Assembly (NCBI RefSeq): GCF_051020955.1
Contig: NW_027476497.1
Span: 145,827-209,826 of the forward strand
Direction of reading: 5' to 3'
DNA: 64,000 bases
Source of the DNA: Megalopta genalis
Taxonomy: Eukaryota > Arthropoda > Insecta > Hymenoptera > Halictidae
The stretch's first letter is position 1; each line of letters opens with the position of its first letter. Shown in pieces: positions 38,981 to 53,206 of the stretch. A program made the translations under genes and the position numbers. The notes below the pieces were generated by a model that was given only the letters and a program-made list of their open reading frames with translations, was not told where the DNA came from and made no database searches.

Positions 38981-41275
38981 TCATGTGTTTCGCATGGATT
39001 GGAAGCTAACTCGTTTGTTCCTCCTGCATTTGTAGCTATTTTATTTATACCGCAAGTTTCTGAAGCTACATCATTTGTTTCTCATGGATTTGAAGCTAAG
39101 TCTTCTACTTCGCATTGATTTGAAACTAAATCATGTGTTTCCATGGATTTCAAGCTAACGCTATTGTTTCACCTGCATTTGAAACTATGTCATTTATATC
39201 GCAAGTATTTGAAGATAAACCAGTTGCTTCGCATTGATTTGAAGCTAAGCCTTCTACTCCGCACTCATATCAAGCTAAATCATGTGTTTCGCATGGATTT
39301 GAAACTGACACGTTTGTTTCGCATGCAGTTGAAGCTATATCACTTATATCGCAATATCTGAAGCTGAAACATTTGTGTCTCATGTATTTGAAGCTAAGGC
39401 TTCTACTTCGCATTGATTTGAAACTAAATCATGTGTTTCCATGGATTTCAAGCTAACGCTTTTGTTTCGCCTGCATTTGTAACTATATCATTTATATCTC
39501 AAGTATTTGAAGATAAACCAGTTGCTTCGCATTGATTTGAAGCTAAGGCTTCAACTTCGCTTTGATTTGAAGGTAACTCATTTATTTCGCATGGATTTGA
39601 TGCTAAGCCTTGAACTTCGCATTGATTTGAAGCAAAATCATGTGTTTCCCTTGGTTTTGGAGCTAGCTCGGTTGTTTCCTGTGCAGTTGAAGCTAAATCA
39701 CTTATATCGCAAGTATCTGAAGCTAAATCATTTGTGTCGCTTGGATTTGAAGCTATATCACTTATATCGCAAGTATTTGAAGCTAAATCATTTGTGTCGC
39801 ATGGATTTGAAGCTAAACCTTCTACATCCCATGGATTTGAAGCTAAATCATGTGTTTGGCATGGATTTGAAGCTAAACCTTCTACATCGCATTGATTTGA
39901 AACTAAATCGTGTGTTTCGCATGTATTTGAAGCTAACTCGTTTGTTTCGCAAGGATTTGGAGCTAAGCCTTCTACTTCGCATTGATTTGAAGCTAAATCA
40001 TGTGTTTCGCTTGGATTTGAATTTAACTCGTTTGTTTTGCACGCATTTGAAGCTACTTCATTTATACCGCAAGTATTTTAAGCTAAATCATTTGTTTCGA
40101 ATGGATTTGAAGCTAAGCCTTCTACTTCGCATTGATATGAAGTTAAATCATGCGTTTCGCTTTGATTTGAATATAACTTGTTTGTTTTTCCTGCTTTTGA
40201 ACCTACTGCATTTATATCGCAAGTATTTGAAGCTAACTCGTTTGTTTCGCATACATTTGAAGCTGTATCCCTCATATTCGCAAGTATTTGACGCTAACTC
40301 ATTCGTTTCGCTTGGATTTGAAGCTAAGCCTTCTACTTCTCATTGATTTGAAGCTAAATCATGTGTATCGCATGGATTTTGCAGCTAACTCGTTTGATTC
40401 GTCTGCATTTGCAGCTATATCTGTTATATCGCAAGTAACTGATGCTAAATCGTTTGTTTTGCATGGATTTGAAGCTAAACCTTCTACGTCGCATCCATTT
40501 GCAGCTAAACCATGTGTATCGCATGGAGTTGAAGCTAACTCGTTCGTTTCGCCTGCATATGAAGCTATATCATTTATATCGCAAGTATTTGAAGCTATAT
40601 CATTTGTGTCGCCTGGATTTGAAGCAGAACCTTCTACATCGTATTGATTTGAAGCTAAATCTTATGTATCGCATTGATTTGAAGCTAAGCCTTCTACTTC
40701 GCATTGATTTGAAGCTAAATCACGTGTATCGCTTTGTTTTGAAGCTAATTCGTTTGCTTCGCATGGAGTTGAATATAAATCATGTTTATCACAAGTATCT
40801 GAAGCTAAACCATTTGTTTCGCATGAATTTGAAGCTAAGCCTTCTACATCGCATTGGTTTGCAGCTTAATCATGTGTTTCACATGGATTTGTAGCTAACT
40901 CGTTTCTTCCGGCTGCATTTGAAGCTATATCATTTATAGCGCAAGTATCTGAAGCTAAATCATTTGTTTCTCATGGACTTGAAGCTAACCCATCTACATC
41001 GCATTGATTTGAAGCTAAATCAAGTGTTTCGTTTGGATTTTATGCTAACTCATTTGTTTCGCCTGCATTTGAAGCAATTTCATTTATAAGGCAAGAATTC
41101 GAAGCTAAATAATTCGTTTCGCATGGATTTGAAGCCAAGCCTTCTACTTCGCTTGCATTTGAAGCTCACTCGTTAGTTTCGCATGCAGTTGGAGCTTAGT
41201 CATGTATATCACAAGTATTTTGAATCTAAACCATTTGTTGCGCTTGGATTTGAAGCTAAGCCCTCTACTTCGCAT
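38981..41275. repeat. block T, copy d
   Basis: Repeats copy c at 2,069 bp offset (28,347-type point at 37,074 and 39,143). It lacks the 30-bp monomer near 39,750, like copy b, and runs on to the same right end as copy b (gcgcttggatttgaagc near 41,240). Copy d is thus a mosaic of c-like position and b-like content. Confidence 0.88.
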
Positions 41276-41555
41276 TTTTTTGAAGCAAAATCATGTGTTT
41301 CTCATGTATTTGAAGCTAACTCGTTTGTTTCGGCTGCATGTGGAGCTATATCGCTTATATCGCAATTATCCTAAGCTAAATCTTTTGTTTCTTATGTATA
41401 TGAAGCTTAGCCTTCTACTTCGCGTTGATTTGAAGCTAAACCATGCGTTTCGCATAGATTTGAAGCTAACTCATTTGTTTCGCCTGCATTTGAAGCTACA
41501 TCACTGATATCGCAAGTATCTGAACCTAGATCATTTGTTTCGAACGGATTTGAAG
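41200..41555. repeat. 0.35-kb block, copy 2 (partner at 2,845)
   Basis: Same-orientation copy of 2,845-3,200, sharing gcaattatcctaagc and cacaagtattttgaatc. Its left flank is shared with the end of the 35,0xx-36,055 / 40,2xx-41,275 pair, so this position is where two block families meet. Confidence 0.85.
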
Positions 41556-41820
41556 CCAAGTCTTCTACTTCGTATTGTTTTGAACCTAAATCATGTGTTT
41601 CGCATGGATTTTGAAGCTGACTCGTTTGATTCGTTTGCAGTAGAAGTTCAATCATGAATATCACAAGTATTTGAAGATAAACCAGTTGCTTCGCATTGAT
41701 TTGAGCTAAGCCTTCTACTTCGCATTCCTATCAAGCTAAATCATGTGTTTCGCATGGATTTGAAACTGACACGTTTGTTTCGCATGCAGTTGAATCTATA
41801 TCACTTATATCGCAAGTATT

Positions 41821-44800
41821 TGAAGATAAACCAGTTGCTTCGCAATGATTTGAAGCTAAGCCTTCTACTCCGCATTGATTTGAAGTTAAATCATGTGTTT
41901 CGCTTGGATTTGGGGCTGACTCGTTTGTTTCGCATCCAGTTGAAGCGAAGTCATGTATATCACAAGTATTTGAAGCTAAACCATTTGATTCGAATGGATT
42001 TGAAGCTAAGCCTTCTACTTCGCATTCATATCAAGCTAAATCATGTGTTTCGCATGGATTTGAAACTAACACGTTTGTTTAGCATGCACTTGAATTGAAA
42101 TCATGAATATCAGAAGTATTTCAAGATAAATCAGTTGCTTCGCATTGATTTGAAGCTAAGCCTCTACTTCGCTATGATGTGAAATTAAATCATGTATTAC
42201 CCTCGGATTTGAAGCTAAGTCGTTTGTTTCGCATGCAGTTGAAGCTAAAACATGTATATCACAAGTATTTGAAGCCAAACCATTTGTTCCGTATGGATTT
42301 GAAGCTAAGCCTTCTACTTCGCATTGATTTGGATCTAAACAATCTGTTTCGCTTGGATTTGAAGCTAACTCGTTTGTTTCGTCTGCGTTTGAAACTATAT
42401 CACTTACATCGCAACTATCTGAAGCTAAATCATTTGTTCCGCATGGATATGATGCTAAGACTTCTACTTCCCATTGATTTGAAGCTAAATCATGTATATC
42501 CCGTGGATTTGAAGGTAACTCGTTTGTTTCGCATGCAGATGAAGCTATATCACCTTTATCCCAAGTGTTTGAAGCTCAATCATTTGTATCGCATGGATTT
42601 GATGCTAATCCTTCTACATCGCATTGATTTGAAGCTAACTCATGTGTTTCGCGTAGATTTGAAGGTAACTCGTTTGTTTCACATGCAGTTGAAAATATAC
42701 CACCTATATCCCAAGTGTTTGAAGCTCAAACATTTGTATCGCATGGATTTGATGCTAAACCTTCTACATCGCATTGATTTGAAGCTAAATCATGTGTTTC
42801 CCATGTATTTGAAGCTAACTCGTTTGTTTCGCATGCAGTTGTAGCTAAATAGTGTATATCACAAGTATTTGTAGCTAAACCATTTGTTTCGCATGGATTT
42901 GAAGCTAAGCCTTCTACTTCGCACTGATTTGAAGCTAAATCATTTGTTTCGCATGGATTTGAAGCTAAACCTTCTACATCGCATTGATTTTAAGCTAAAT
43001 CATGTGTTTCGCATGGATTTGAAGCTAACTCGTTTCTTTCGCATGCAGTTGTAGCTAAATAATGTATATCACAAGTATTTGTAGCTAAATCATTTGTTTC
43101 GTATGGATTTGGAGCTAAGCCTTCTACTTCGCATTGATTTGAAGCTAAATCATTTGTTTCGCATAGAACTGAAGCTACCTCGTTTGTTCCTCCTGCTTTT
43201 GAAGCTATATCACTTATATCGCAAGTATTTGAAGCTAAATCCTGTGTATCGCGTGGATTTGAAGCTAAGCCTTCTACTTCGCATTAATTGGAAGCTAAAT
43301 CACGACTTTTGCATGGATTTGAAGCTGAACCTTCTACATCGCATTGTTTTGCAAATGAATCATGTGTTTCGCATGGATTTGAAGCTAACTCGTTCGTTTC
43401 GCCTGTATTTGAATCTATATCACTTATATCGCAACTATTTGAAGCTAAATCATGTGTTTCGCTTGGATTTGAAGCTAAGCCTACTACTTCGCATTAATTG
43501 GAAGCTAAATCAAGTGTTTCGCTTGGATTTGCAGCTAAACCTTCTACATCGCATTCATTTGAACCAATTCATGTGTTTCGCGTGAATTTGAAGGTAACTC
43601 GTTTGTTTCGCATGCAGTTGAAGCTATATCACCTTTATCCCAGGTGTTTGAAGCTCAATCATTTGTTTCGCATGGATTTGAAGCTAAACCTTCTACATCG
43701 CATTGATTTGAAGCTAACTCATGTGTTTTGCGTGGATTTGACGGTAACTCGTTTGCTTCGCATGCAGTTGTAGCAAAATAGTGTATATCACGAGTATTTG
43801 AAGCTAAATCATGTGTTTCGCTTGGATTTGAAGCTAAACCTTCTACATCGCATTCATTTGAAGCTAAATCATGTGTTTCGCGTGGATTTGAAGGTAACTC
43901 GTTCGTTGCGCCTGCAGTTGAATCTACATCACTTATATCTCAAGTATTTGAAGCTAATTCATGTGTATCGCGTGGATTTTGAAGCTAACTCGTTTAATTA
44001 GTCTGCATTTGAAGCTATATCACTTATACCCCAAGTGTTTGAAGCTAAATCATTTTTTTCGCATGGATTTGGAGCTAAACCTTCTACATCGCATTGATTT
44101 GCAGCTAAATCATGTGTCTCGCATGGATTTGAAGCTAACTCGTTCGTTACGCATACAGATAAATCTAAATAACGTATGTCACAAGTATTTGAAGCTAAAC
44201 CATTTGTTTCGCATGGATTTGATGCTAAGCCTTCTACTTCGCATTAATTGGAAGCTACATCATGTGTTTCGCTTGGATTTGAAGCTAAACCTTCTACATT
44301 GCATTCATTTGAAGCTAAATCATTTGTTTCGCGTGGATTTGTAGGTAACTCGTTTGTTTCGCATGCAGTTGGAGCTATACCACCTATATCCCAAGTGTTT
44401 GAAGCTCAATCATTTGTTTCGCATGGTTTTGAAGCTAAACCTTCTACATCGCATTGATTTGCAAATGAATCATGTGTTTCGAATGGCTTTGAAGCTAACT
44501 CGTTCGTTTCGCCTGTATTTGAATCTATATCACTTATATCGCAAGTATTTGAAGCTAAATCATATGTGTTGCATGGATTTGAAGCTGAACCTTCTACATC
44601 GCATTGATTTGAAGCTAAATCTTGTAAATCGCATGGATTTGAAGCTAAACCTTCTACATCGCATTGATTTGAAGCTAAATCATGTGTTTCGCATGGATTT
44701 GAAGCTAACTCGTTTGTTTCGCACGCAGTTGTAGCTAAATAATGAATATCACAAGTATTTGTAGCTAAACCATTTGTTTCGCATGGATTTGATGCTAAAC

Positions 44801-45975
44801 CTTCTACATCGCATTGATTTGAAGCTAAATCATGTGTATCCCATGTATTTGAATTTAACTCGTTTGTTTCGCATGCAGTTGTAGCTAAATAATGTATATC
44901 ACAAGTATTTGTAGCTAAACCATTTGTTTCGCAAGGATTTGAAGCTAAGCCCTCTACTTCGCATTGATTTGAAGCTAAATCTTGTGTATCGCATGGATTT
45001 GAAGCTAAACCCTCTACGTCGCATTGATTTGCAACTAAATCATGTGTTTCGCATGGATCTGAAGCTAACTCGTTTGTTTCACCTGCATTTGAAGCTATAT
45101 CACTTATATTCGCAAGCATTTGATGCTAAATCATTCGTTTCGCATGGATTTGAAGCTGAGCCTTTTACTTCGCATTGTTTGAAGTTAAATCATGTGTTTC
45201 CCTTGGATTTGAAGCTGAATCGTTTTTTTCGCATGCAGTTGAATCTATATCATTTATATCGCAAGTATCTGAAGCTAAATCATTTGTTTCTCATGGATTT
45301 GAAGCTAAAACTACTACATCCCATGGATTTGAAGCTAAATCATGTGATTGGCATGGATTTGAAGCTAAACCTTATACATCGCATTGATTTGCATCTGTAT
45401 CATGAGTTTCGCATGGATTTGAAGCTAACTCGTTCGTTGCGCCTGCAGTTGAATCTACAACACTTATATCGCAAGTATTTGAAGTTAAATCATGTGTTTC
45501 GCGTGGATTTGGAGCTAACTCGTTTGCTTCGAACGCAGTTGAAGCTAAATCATGTATATCACAAGTATTTGAAGCTAAACCATTTGTATCGCATGGATTT
45601 GAAGCTAAGCCTTCTATTTCGCATTAATTGGAAGATAATCACGTGTTTTGCATGGACTTGAAGCTGAACCTTCTACATCGCATTGATTTGCAAATGAATC
45701 ATGTGTTTCGCATGGATTTGAAGCTAACTCGTTCGTTTCGCCTGTATTTGAATCTATATCGCATATATCGCAAGTATTTGAAGCTAAATCACGTGTTTCG
45801 CTTGGACTTGAAGCTAAACCTTCTCCATCGCACTCATTTGAACCAATTCATGTGTTTCGCGTGGATTTGAAGCTAACTCGTTTGTTTCGCATGCAGTTGT
45901 AGCTAAATAATGTATATCACAAGTATTTGTAGCTAAACCATTTGTTTCGCATGGATTTGAAGCTAAGCCTTCTAC
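41821..45975. repeat. block U, copy 1 (4.16 kb)
   Basis: Tandem partner at 46,376-50,890. Starts at gataaaccagttgcttcgc and ends just before cttcgcattcatatc. Offsets along the block are 4,555 bp (to about 42,850), then 5,275 bp, then 4,765 bp and finally 4,915 bp. The steps are +720, -510 and +150 bp, all whole numbers of 30-bp monomers. Markers are gctatgatgtgaaattaaat (just before 42,186), tatatcccgtgg, aaccaattcatgtgtttcgc and ttcgcaagcatttg. Confidence 0.9.
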
Positions 45976-46375
45976 TTCGCATTCATATCAAGGTAAATCA
46001 TGTGTTTCGCATGGATTTGAAACTAACACGATTGTTTAGCATGCACTTGAATTGAAATCATGAATATCAGAAGTATTTCAAGATAAATCAGTTGCTTCGC
46101 ATTGATTTGAAGCTAAGCCTCTACTTCGCTATGATGTGAAATTAAATCATGTATTACCCTTGGATTTGAAGCTAACTCGTTTGTTTCGCATGCAGTTGAA
46201 GCTAAAACATGTATATCACAAGTATTTGAAGCCAAACCATTTGTTCCGTATGGATTTGAAGCTAAGCCTTTTACCTAGCATTGATTTGAAACTAAATCAG
46301 GTGTTTCCATGGATTTCAATCTAACTCTTTTGTTTCGCCTGCATTTGAAACTATATCATTTATATCGCAAGTATT

Positions 46376-49300
46376 TGAAGATAAACCAGTTGCTTCGCAT
46401 TGATTTGAAGCTAAGCCTTCTACTCCGCATTGATTTGAAGTTAAATCATGTGTTTCGCTTGGATTTGGGGCTGACTCGTTTGTTTCGCATCCAGTTGAAG
46501 CGAAGTCATGTATATCACAAGTATTTGAAGCTAAACCATTTGATTCGAATGGATTTGAAGCTAAGCCTTCTACTTCGCATTCATATCAAGCTAAATCATG
46601 TGTTTCGCATGGATTTGAAACTAACACGTTTGTTTAGCATGCACTTGAATTGAAATCATGAATATCAGAAGTATTTCAAGATAAATCAGTTGCTTCGCAT
46701 TGATTTGAAGCTAAGCCTCTACTTCGCTATGATGTGAAATTAAATCATGTATTACCCTCGGATTTGAAGCTAAGTCGTTTGTTTCGCATGCAGTTGAAGC
46801 TAAAACATGTATATCACAAGTATTTGAAGCCAAACCATTTGTTCCGTATGGATTTGAAGCTAAGCCTTCTACTTCGCATTGATTTGGATCTAAACAATCT
46901 GTTTCGCTTGGATTTGAAGCTAACTCGTTTGTTTCGTCTGCGTTTGAAACTATATCACTTACATCGCAACTATCTGAAGCTAAATCATTTGTTCCGCATG
47001 GATATGATGCTAAGACTTCTACTTCCCATTGATTTGAAGCTAAATCATGTGTATCCCGTGGATTTGAAGGTAACTCGTTTGTTTCGCATGCAGATGAAGC
47101 TATATCACCTTTATCCCAAGTGTTTGAAGCTCAATCATTTGTATCGCATGGATTTGATGCTAATCCTTCTACATCGCATTGATTTGAAGCTAACTCATGT
47201 GTTTCGCGTAGATTTGAAGGTAACTCGTTTGTTTCACATGCAGTTGAAAATATACCACCTATATCCCAAGTGTTTGAAGCTCAAACATTTGTATCGCATG
47301 GATTTGATGCTAAACCTTCTACATCGCATTGATTTGAAGCTAAATCATGTGTTTCCCATGTATTTGAAGCTAACTCGTTTGTTTCGCATGCAGTTGTAGC
47401 TAAATAATGTATATCACAAGTATTTGTAGCTAAACCATTTGTTTCGCATGGATTTGAAGCTAAGCCCTCTACTTCGCATTGATTTGAAGCTAAATAATTT
47501 GTTTCGCATGGAATTGAAGCTAACTCGTTTGTTCCTCCAGATTTTGAAGCTATATCACTTATATCGCAAGTATTTGAAGCTAAATCATGTGCGTCGCATG
47601 GATTTGAAGCTGAACTTTCTACATTGCATTGATTTGAAGCTAAATCTTGTCTATCGCATGGATTTGCGGCTAAACCCTCTACATCGCATTGATTTGCAAC
47701 TAAATCATGTGTTACGCATGGATCTGAAGCTAACTCGTTTGTTTCGCATGCAGTTGTAGCTAAATAATGTATATCACAAGTATTTGTAGCTAAACCATTT
47801 GTTTCGCATGGATTTGAAGCTAAGCCCTCTACTTCGCATTGATTTGAAGCTAAATCATTTTTTTCGCATGGAATTGAAGCTACCTCGTTTGTTCCTCCAG
47901 ATTTTGAAGCTATATCACTTGTATCGCAAGTATTTGAAGCTAAATCATGTGCGTCGCATGGATTCGAAGCTGAACTTTCTACATCGCATTGATTTGAAGC
48001 TAAATCTTGTGTATCGCATGGATTTGAAGCTAATCCCTCTTCATCGCATTGATTTGCAACTAAATCATGTGTTTCCCTTGGATTTGAATCTAACTCGTTT
48101 GTTTCGCATGCAGTTGTAGCTAAATAGTGTATATCACAAGTATTTGTAGCTAAACCATTTGTTTCGCATGGATTTGAAGCTAAGCCTTCTACTTCGCACT
48201 GATTTGAAGCTAAATCATTTGTTTCGCATGGATTTGAAGCTAAACCTTCTACATCGCATTGATTTTAAGCTAAATCATGTGTTTCGCATGGATTTGAAGC
48301 TACCTCGTTTCTTTCGCATGCAGTTGTAGCTAAATAATGTATATCACAAGTATTTGTAGCTAAATCATTTGTTTCGTATGGATTTGGAGCTAAGCCTTCT
48401 ACTTCGCATTGATTTGAAGCTAAATCATTTGTTTCGCATAGAACTGAAGCTACCTCGTTTGTTCCTCCTGCTTTTGAAGCTATATCACTTATATCGCAAG
48501 TATTTGAAGCTAAATCATGTGTATCGCGTGGATTTGAAGCTAAGCCTACTACTTCGCATTAATTGGAAGCTAAATCACGACTTTTGCATGGATTTGAAGC
48601 TGAACCTTCTACATCGCATTGTTTTGCAAATGAATCATGTGTTTCGCATGGATTTGAAGCTAACTCGTTCGTTTCGCCTGTATTTAAATCTATATCACTT
48701 ATATCGCAACTATTTGAAGCTAAATCATGTGTTTCGCTTGGATTTGAAGCTAAGCCTACTACTTCGCATTAATTGGAAGCTAAATCAAGTGTTTCGCTTG
48801 GATTTGCAGCTAAACCTTCTACATCGCATTCATTTGAACCAATTCATGTGTTTCGCGTGAATTTGAAGGTAACTCGTTTGTTTCGCATGCAGTTGAAGCT
48901 ATATCACCTTTATCCCAGGTGTTTGAAGCTCAATCATTTGTTTCGCATGGATTTGAAGCTAAACCTTCTACATCGCATTGATTTGAAGCTAACTCATGTG
49001 TTTTGCGTGGATTTGACGGTAACTCGTTTGCTTCGCATGCAGTTGTAGCTAAATAGTGTATATCACGAGTATTTGAAGCCAAATCATGTGTTTCGCTTGG
49101 ATTTGAAGCTAAACCTTCTACATCGCATTCATTTGAAGCTAAATCATGTGTTTCGCGTGGATTTGAAGGTAACTCGTTCGTTGCGCCTGCAGTTGAATCT
49201 ACATCACTTATATCTCAAGTATTTGAAGCTAATTCATGTGTATCGCGTGGATTTTGAAGCTAACTCGTTTAATTAGTCTGCATTTGAAGCTATATCACTT

Positions 49301-50890
49301 ATACCCCAAGTGTTTGAAGCTAAATCATTTGTTTCGCATGGATTTGGAGCTAAACCTTCTACATCGCATTGATTTGCAGCTAAATCATGTGTCTCGCATG
49401 GATTTGAAGCTAACTCGTTCGTTACGCATACAGATAAATCTAAATAACGTATGTCACAAGTATTTGAAGCTAAACCATTTGTTTCGCATGGATTTGAAGC
49501 TAAGCCTTCTACTTCGCATTAATTGGAAGCTAAATCATGTGTTTCGCTTGGATTTGAAGCTAAACCTTCTACATCGCATTCATTTGAAGCTAAATCATTT
49601 GTTTCGCGTGGATTTGTAGGTAACTCGTTTGTTTCGCATGCAGTTGTAGCTAAATAATGTATATCACAAGTATTTGTAGCTAAACCATTTGTTTCGCAAG
49701 GATTTGAAGCTAAGCCCTCTACTTCGCATTGATTTGAAGCTAAATCATTTGTTTCGCATGGAATTGAAGCTACCTCGTTTGTTCCTCCAGATTTTGAAGC
49801 AATATCACTTGTATCGCAAGTATTTGAAGCTAAATCATGTGCGTCGCATGGATTTGAAGCTGAACTTTCTACATCGCATTGATTTGAAGCTAAATCTTGT
49901 GTATCGCATGGATTTGAAGCTAAACCCTCTACGTCGCATTGATTTGCAACTAAATCATGTGTTTCGCATGGATCTGAAGCTAACTCGTTTGTTTCGCCTG
50001 CATTTGAAGCTATATCACTTATATTCGCAAGCATTTGATGCTAAATCATTCGTTTCGCATGGATTTGAAGCTAAGCCTTTTACTTCGCATTGTTTGAAGT
50101 TAAATCATGTGTTTCCCTTGGATTTGAAGCTGAATCGTTTTTTTCGCATGCAGTTGAATCTATATCATTTATATCGCAAGTATCTGAAGCTAAATCATTT
50201 GTTTCTCATGGATTTGAAGCTAAAACTACTACATCCCATGGATTTGAAGCTAAATCATGTGATTGGCATGGATTTGAAGCTAAACCTTATACATCGCATT
50301 GATTTGCATCTGTATCATGAGTTTCGCATGGATTTGAAGCTAACTCGTTCGTTGCGCCTGCAGTTGAATCTACATCACTTATATCGCAAGTATTTGAAGT
50401 TAAATCATGTGTTTCGCGTGGATTTGGAGCTAACTCGTTTGCTTCGAACGCAGTTGAAGCTAAATCATGTATATCACAAGTATTTGAAGCTAAACCATTT
50501 GTATCGCATGGATTTGAAGCTAAGCCTTCTATTTCGCATTAATTGGAAGATAATCACGTGTTTTGCATGGACTTGAAGCTGAACCTTCAACATCGCATTG
50601 ATTTGCAAATGAATCATGTGTTTCGCATGGATTTGAAGCTAACTCGTTCGTTTCGCCTGTATTTGAATCTATATCGCATATATCGCAAGTATTTGAAGCT
50701 AAATCACGTGTTTCGCTTGGATTTGAAGCTAAACCTTCTCCATCGCACTCATTTGAACCAATTCATGTGTTTCGCGTGGATTTGAAGCTAACTCGTTTGT
50801 TTCGCATGCAGTTGTAGCTAAATAATGTATATCACAAGTATTTGTAGCTAAACCATTTGTTTCGCATGGATTTGAAGCTAAGCCTTCTAC
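46376..50890. repeat. block U, copy 2 (4.5 kb)
   Basis: Second copy of 41,821-45,975, with 720 bp extra (two 360-bp units at about 47,439-48,158), a loss of about 510 bp near 49,645, and a gain of about 150 bp near 49,740-49,890 (tcctccagattttgaag, gtgcgtcgcatgg). Elsewhere single-base differences are sparse. Confidence 0.9.
47439..48158. repeat. two 360-bp tandem units inside block U copy 2
   Basis: 47,439-47,798 and 47,799-48,158 align at an offset of exactly 360 bp (12 monomers). Both carry gttcctccagattttgaagc and tgaactttctacat. They are absent from block U copy 1, which proceeds directly from the agttgtagctaaatagtg monomer to the next part. This looks like a recent local amplification. 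Confidence 0.9.
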
Positions 50891-53206
50891 ATCGCATTGA
50901 TTTGCAGCTAAATCTTGTGTATCGCATGGATTTGAAGCTAAACCTTCTACATCGCATTGATTTGCAGCTACATCATGTGTGTCGCATGGATTTGAAGCTA
51001 ACTCGTTTGATTCGTCTGCATTTGAAGCTATATCACTTATATCGCAAGTATTTGAAACTAAATCATTTGTTTCGCATGGATTTGAAACTAACTCGATTGT
51101 TTCTTCTGCATTTGAAGCTATATCACTAATATCGAGAGTATTTGAAGCTAAATCATTTGTTTCGCACAGATTCGAAGCTAAGCCCTCTACGTCGCATTGA
51201 TTTGCATATAAATCATGTGTTTCGCATGGATTTGAAGCTAACTCATTTGTTTCGCCTGCATTTGAAGCTATATCACTTATATCGCAAGTATTTGATGATA
51301 TATCATTTGTTTCGCATACATTTGAAGCCATCCTGCTACTTCGCGTTGATTTGAAGCAAAATCATGTGTTTCGCATGGATTTGAAGCTAACTCGTTTGTT
51401 TCGCATGCATTTGAATCTGTATCATTTATATCGCAAGTATTTGAAGCTAAATCATTCGTTTCGCATGGATTTGAAGCTAAGCCTTCTAATTCGCACTGTT
51501 TTGAAGCTAAATAATGTATTCCGCGTGGATTAGAAGCTAATTCGTCTGTTTCGAATGCATTTGAAACTATATCACTTATATCGCAAGTATTTGAAGCTAA
51601 ATTATGTGTTTCGCGTGGATTTGGAGCTAACTCGATTGTGTCGCATGCAGTTTAAGCTAAATCATGTATATCACAAGTATTTGAATCTAAACCATTTGAT
51701 TCGAATGGGATTTGATGCTAAGCCTTCTACTTCACACTGATTTGATGCTGAATCATGTCTTTCGCATGGATTTGAAGCTAACTCGTTTGTTTCGCATGCA
51801 GTTGTAGCTAAATAATGTATATCACAAGTATTTGTAGCTAAACTATTTGTTTGCATGGATTTGAAGCTAAGCCTTCTACTTCGCATTGATTTGAAGCTAA
51901 ATCTTGTGTATCGCATGGATTTGAAGCTAAACCTTCTACATCGCATTGATTTGAAGCTAAATTATGTGTTTCGCATGGATTTGAAGCTAACTCGTTCGTT
52001 TCGCCTGTATTTGAATCTATATCACTTATATCGCAACTATTTGAAGCAAAATCATGTGTTTCGCTTGGATTTGAAGCTAAGCCTACTACTTCGCATTAAT
52101 TGGAAGCTAAATCACGTGTTTCGCTTGGATTTGCAGCTAAACCTTCTACATCGCATTCATTTGAACCAATTCATGTGTTTCGCGTGAATTTGAAAGTAAC
52201 TCGTTTGTTTCGCATGCAGTTGAAGCTATATCACCTTTATCCCAGGTGTTTGAAGTTCAATCATTTGTTTCGCATGGATTTGAAGCTAAACCTTCTACAT
52301 CGCATTGATTTGAAGCTAACTCATGTGTTTTGCGTGGATTTGACGGTAACTCGTTTGTTTCGCATGGAGTTGGAGCTATACCACCTATATCCCAAGTGTT
52401 TGAAGCTGAATCATTTGTTTCGCATGGATTTGAAGCTAAACCTTCTACATCGCATTGATTTTAAGCTAAATCATGTGTTTCGCATGGATTTGAAGCTAAG
52501 CCTGCTACTTCGCATTGATTTGAAGCTAAATCATTTGTTTCGCAGAGAACTGAAGCTACCTCGTTTGTTCCTCCTCCTTTTCAAGCTATGTCACTTATAT
52601 CGCAAGCATTTGATGCTAAATCATTCGTTTCGCATGGATTTGAAGGTAAGCCTTTTACTTCGCATTGTTTGAAGTTAAATCATGTGTTTCCCTTGGATTT
52701 GCAGCTAAACCTTCTACATCGCATTCATTTGAACCAATTCATGTGTTTCGCGTGAATTTGAAGGTAACTCGTTTGTTTCGCATGCAGTTGAAGCTATATC
52801 ACCTTAATCCCAGGTGTTTGAAGCTCAATCATTTGTTTCGCATGGATTTGAAGCTAAACCTTCTACATCGCATTGATTTGAAGCTAACTCATGCGTTTTG
52901 CGTGGATTTGAAGCTAACTCGTTTGTTTCGCATGCAGTTGTAGCTAAATAATGTATATCACAAGTATTTGTAGCTAAACCATTTGTTTCGCATGGATTTG
53001 AAGCTAAGCCTTCTACTTCGCATTGATTTGATGCTAAATCATTTGTTTCGCATAGAATTGAAGCTACCTCATTTGTTCCTCCTGCTTTTGAAGCTATATC
53101 ACTTATATCGCAAGTTTTGAAGCTAACTCGTTTGTTTCGCCTGGATTTGAAGCTATGTCACTTATATTCGCAAGTATTTTATGCTAAATCATTCGTTTCG
53201 CATGGA
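50891..53206. repeat. pentamer stretch related to block U
   Basis: Ordinary A-E monomers. A part near 52,000-52,360 matches block U copy 2 near 48,700 (the aaccaattcatgtg point lies at an offset of about 3,327 bp), and the same segment reappears near 52,700. 51,555-51,720 has the short piece ttcgaatgggatttgatgc that is also found near 11,600 and 13,920. Confidence 0.85.
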
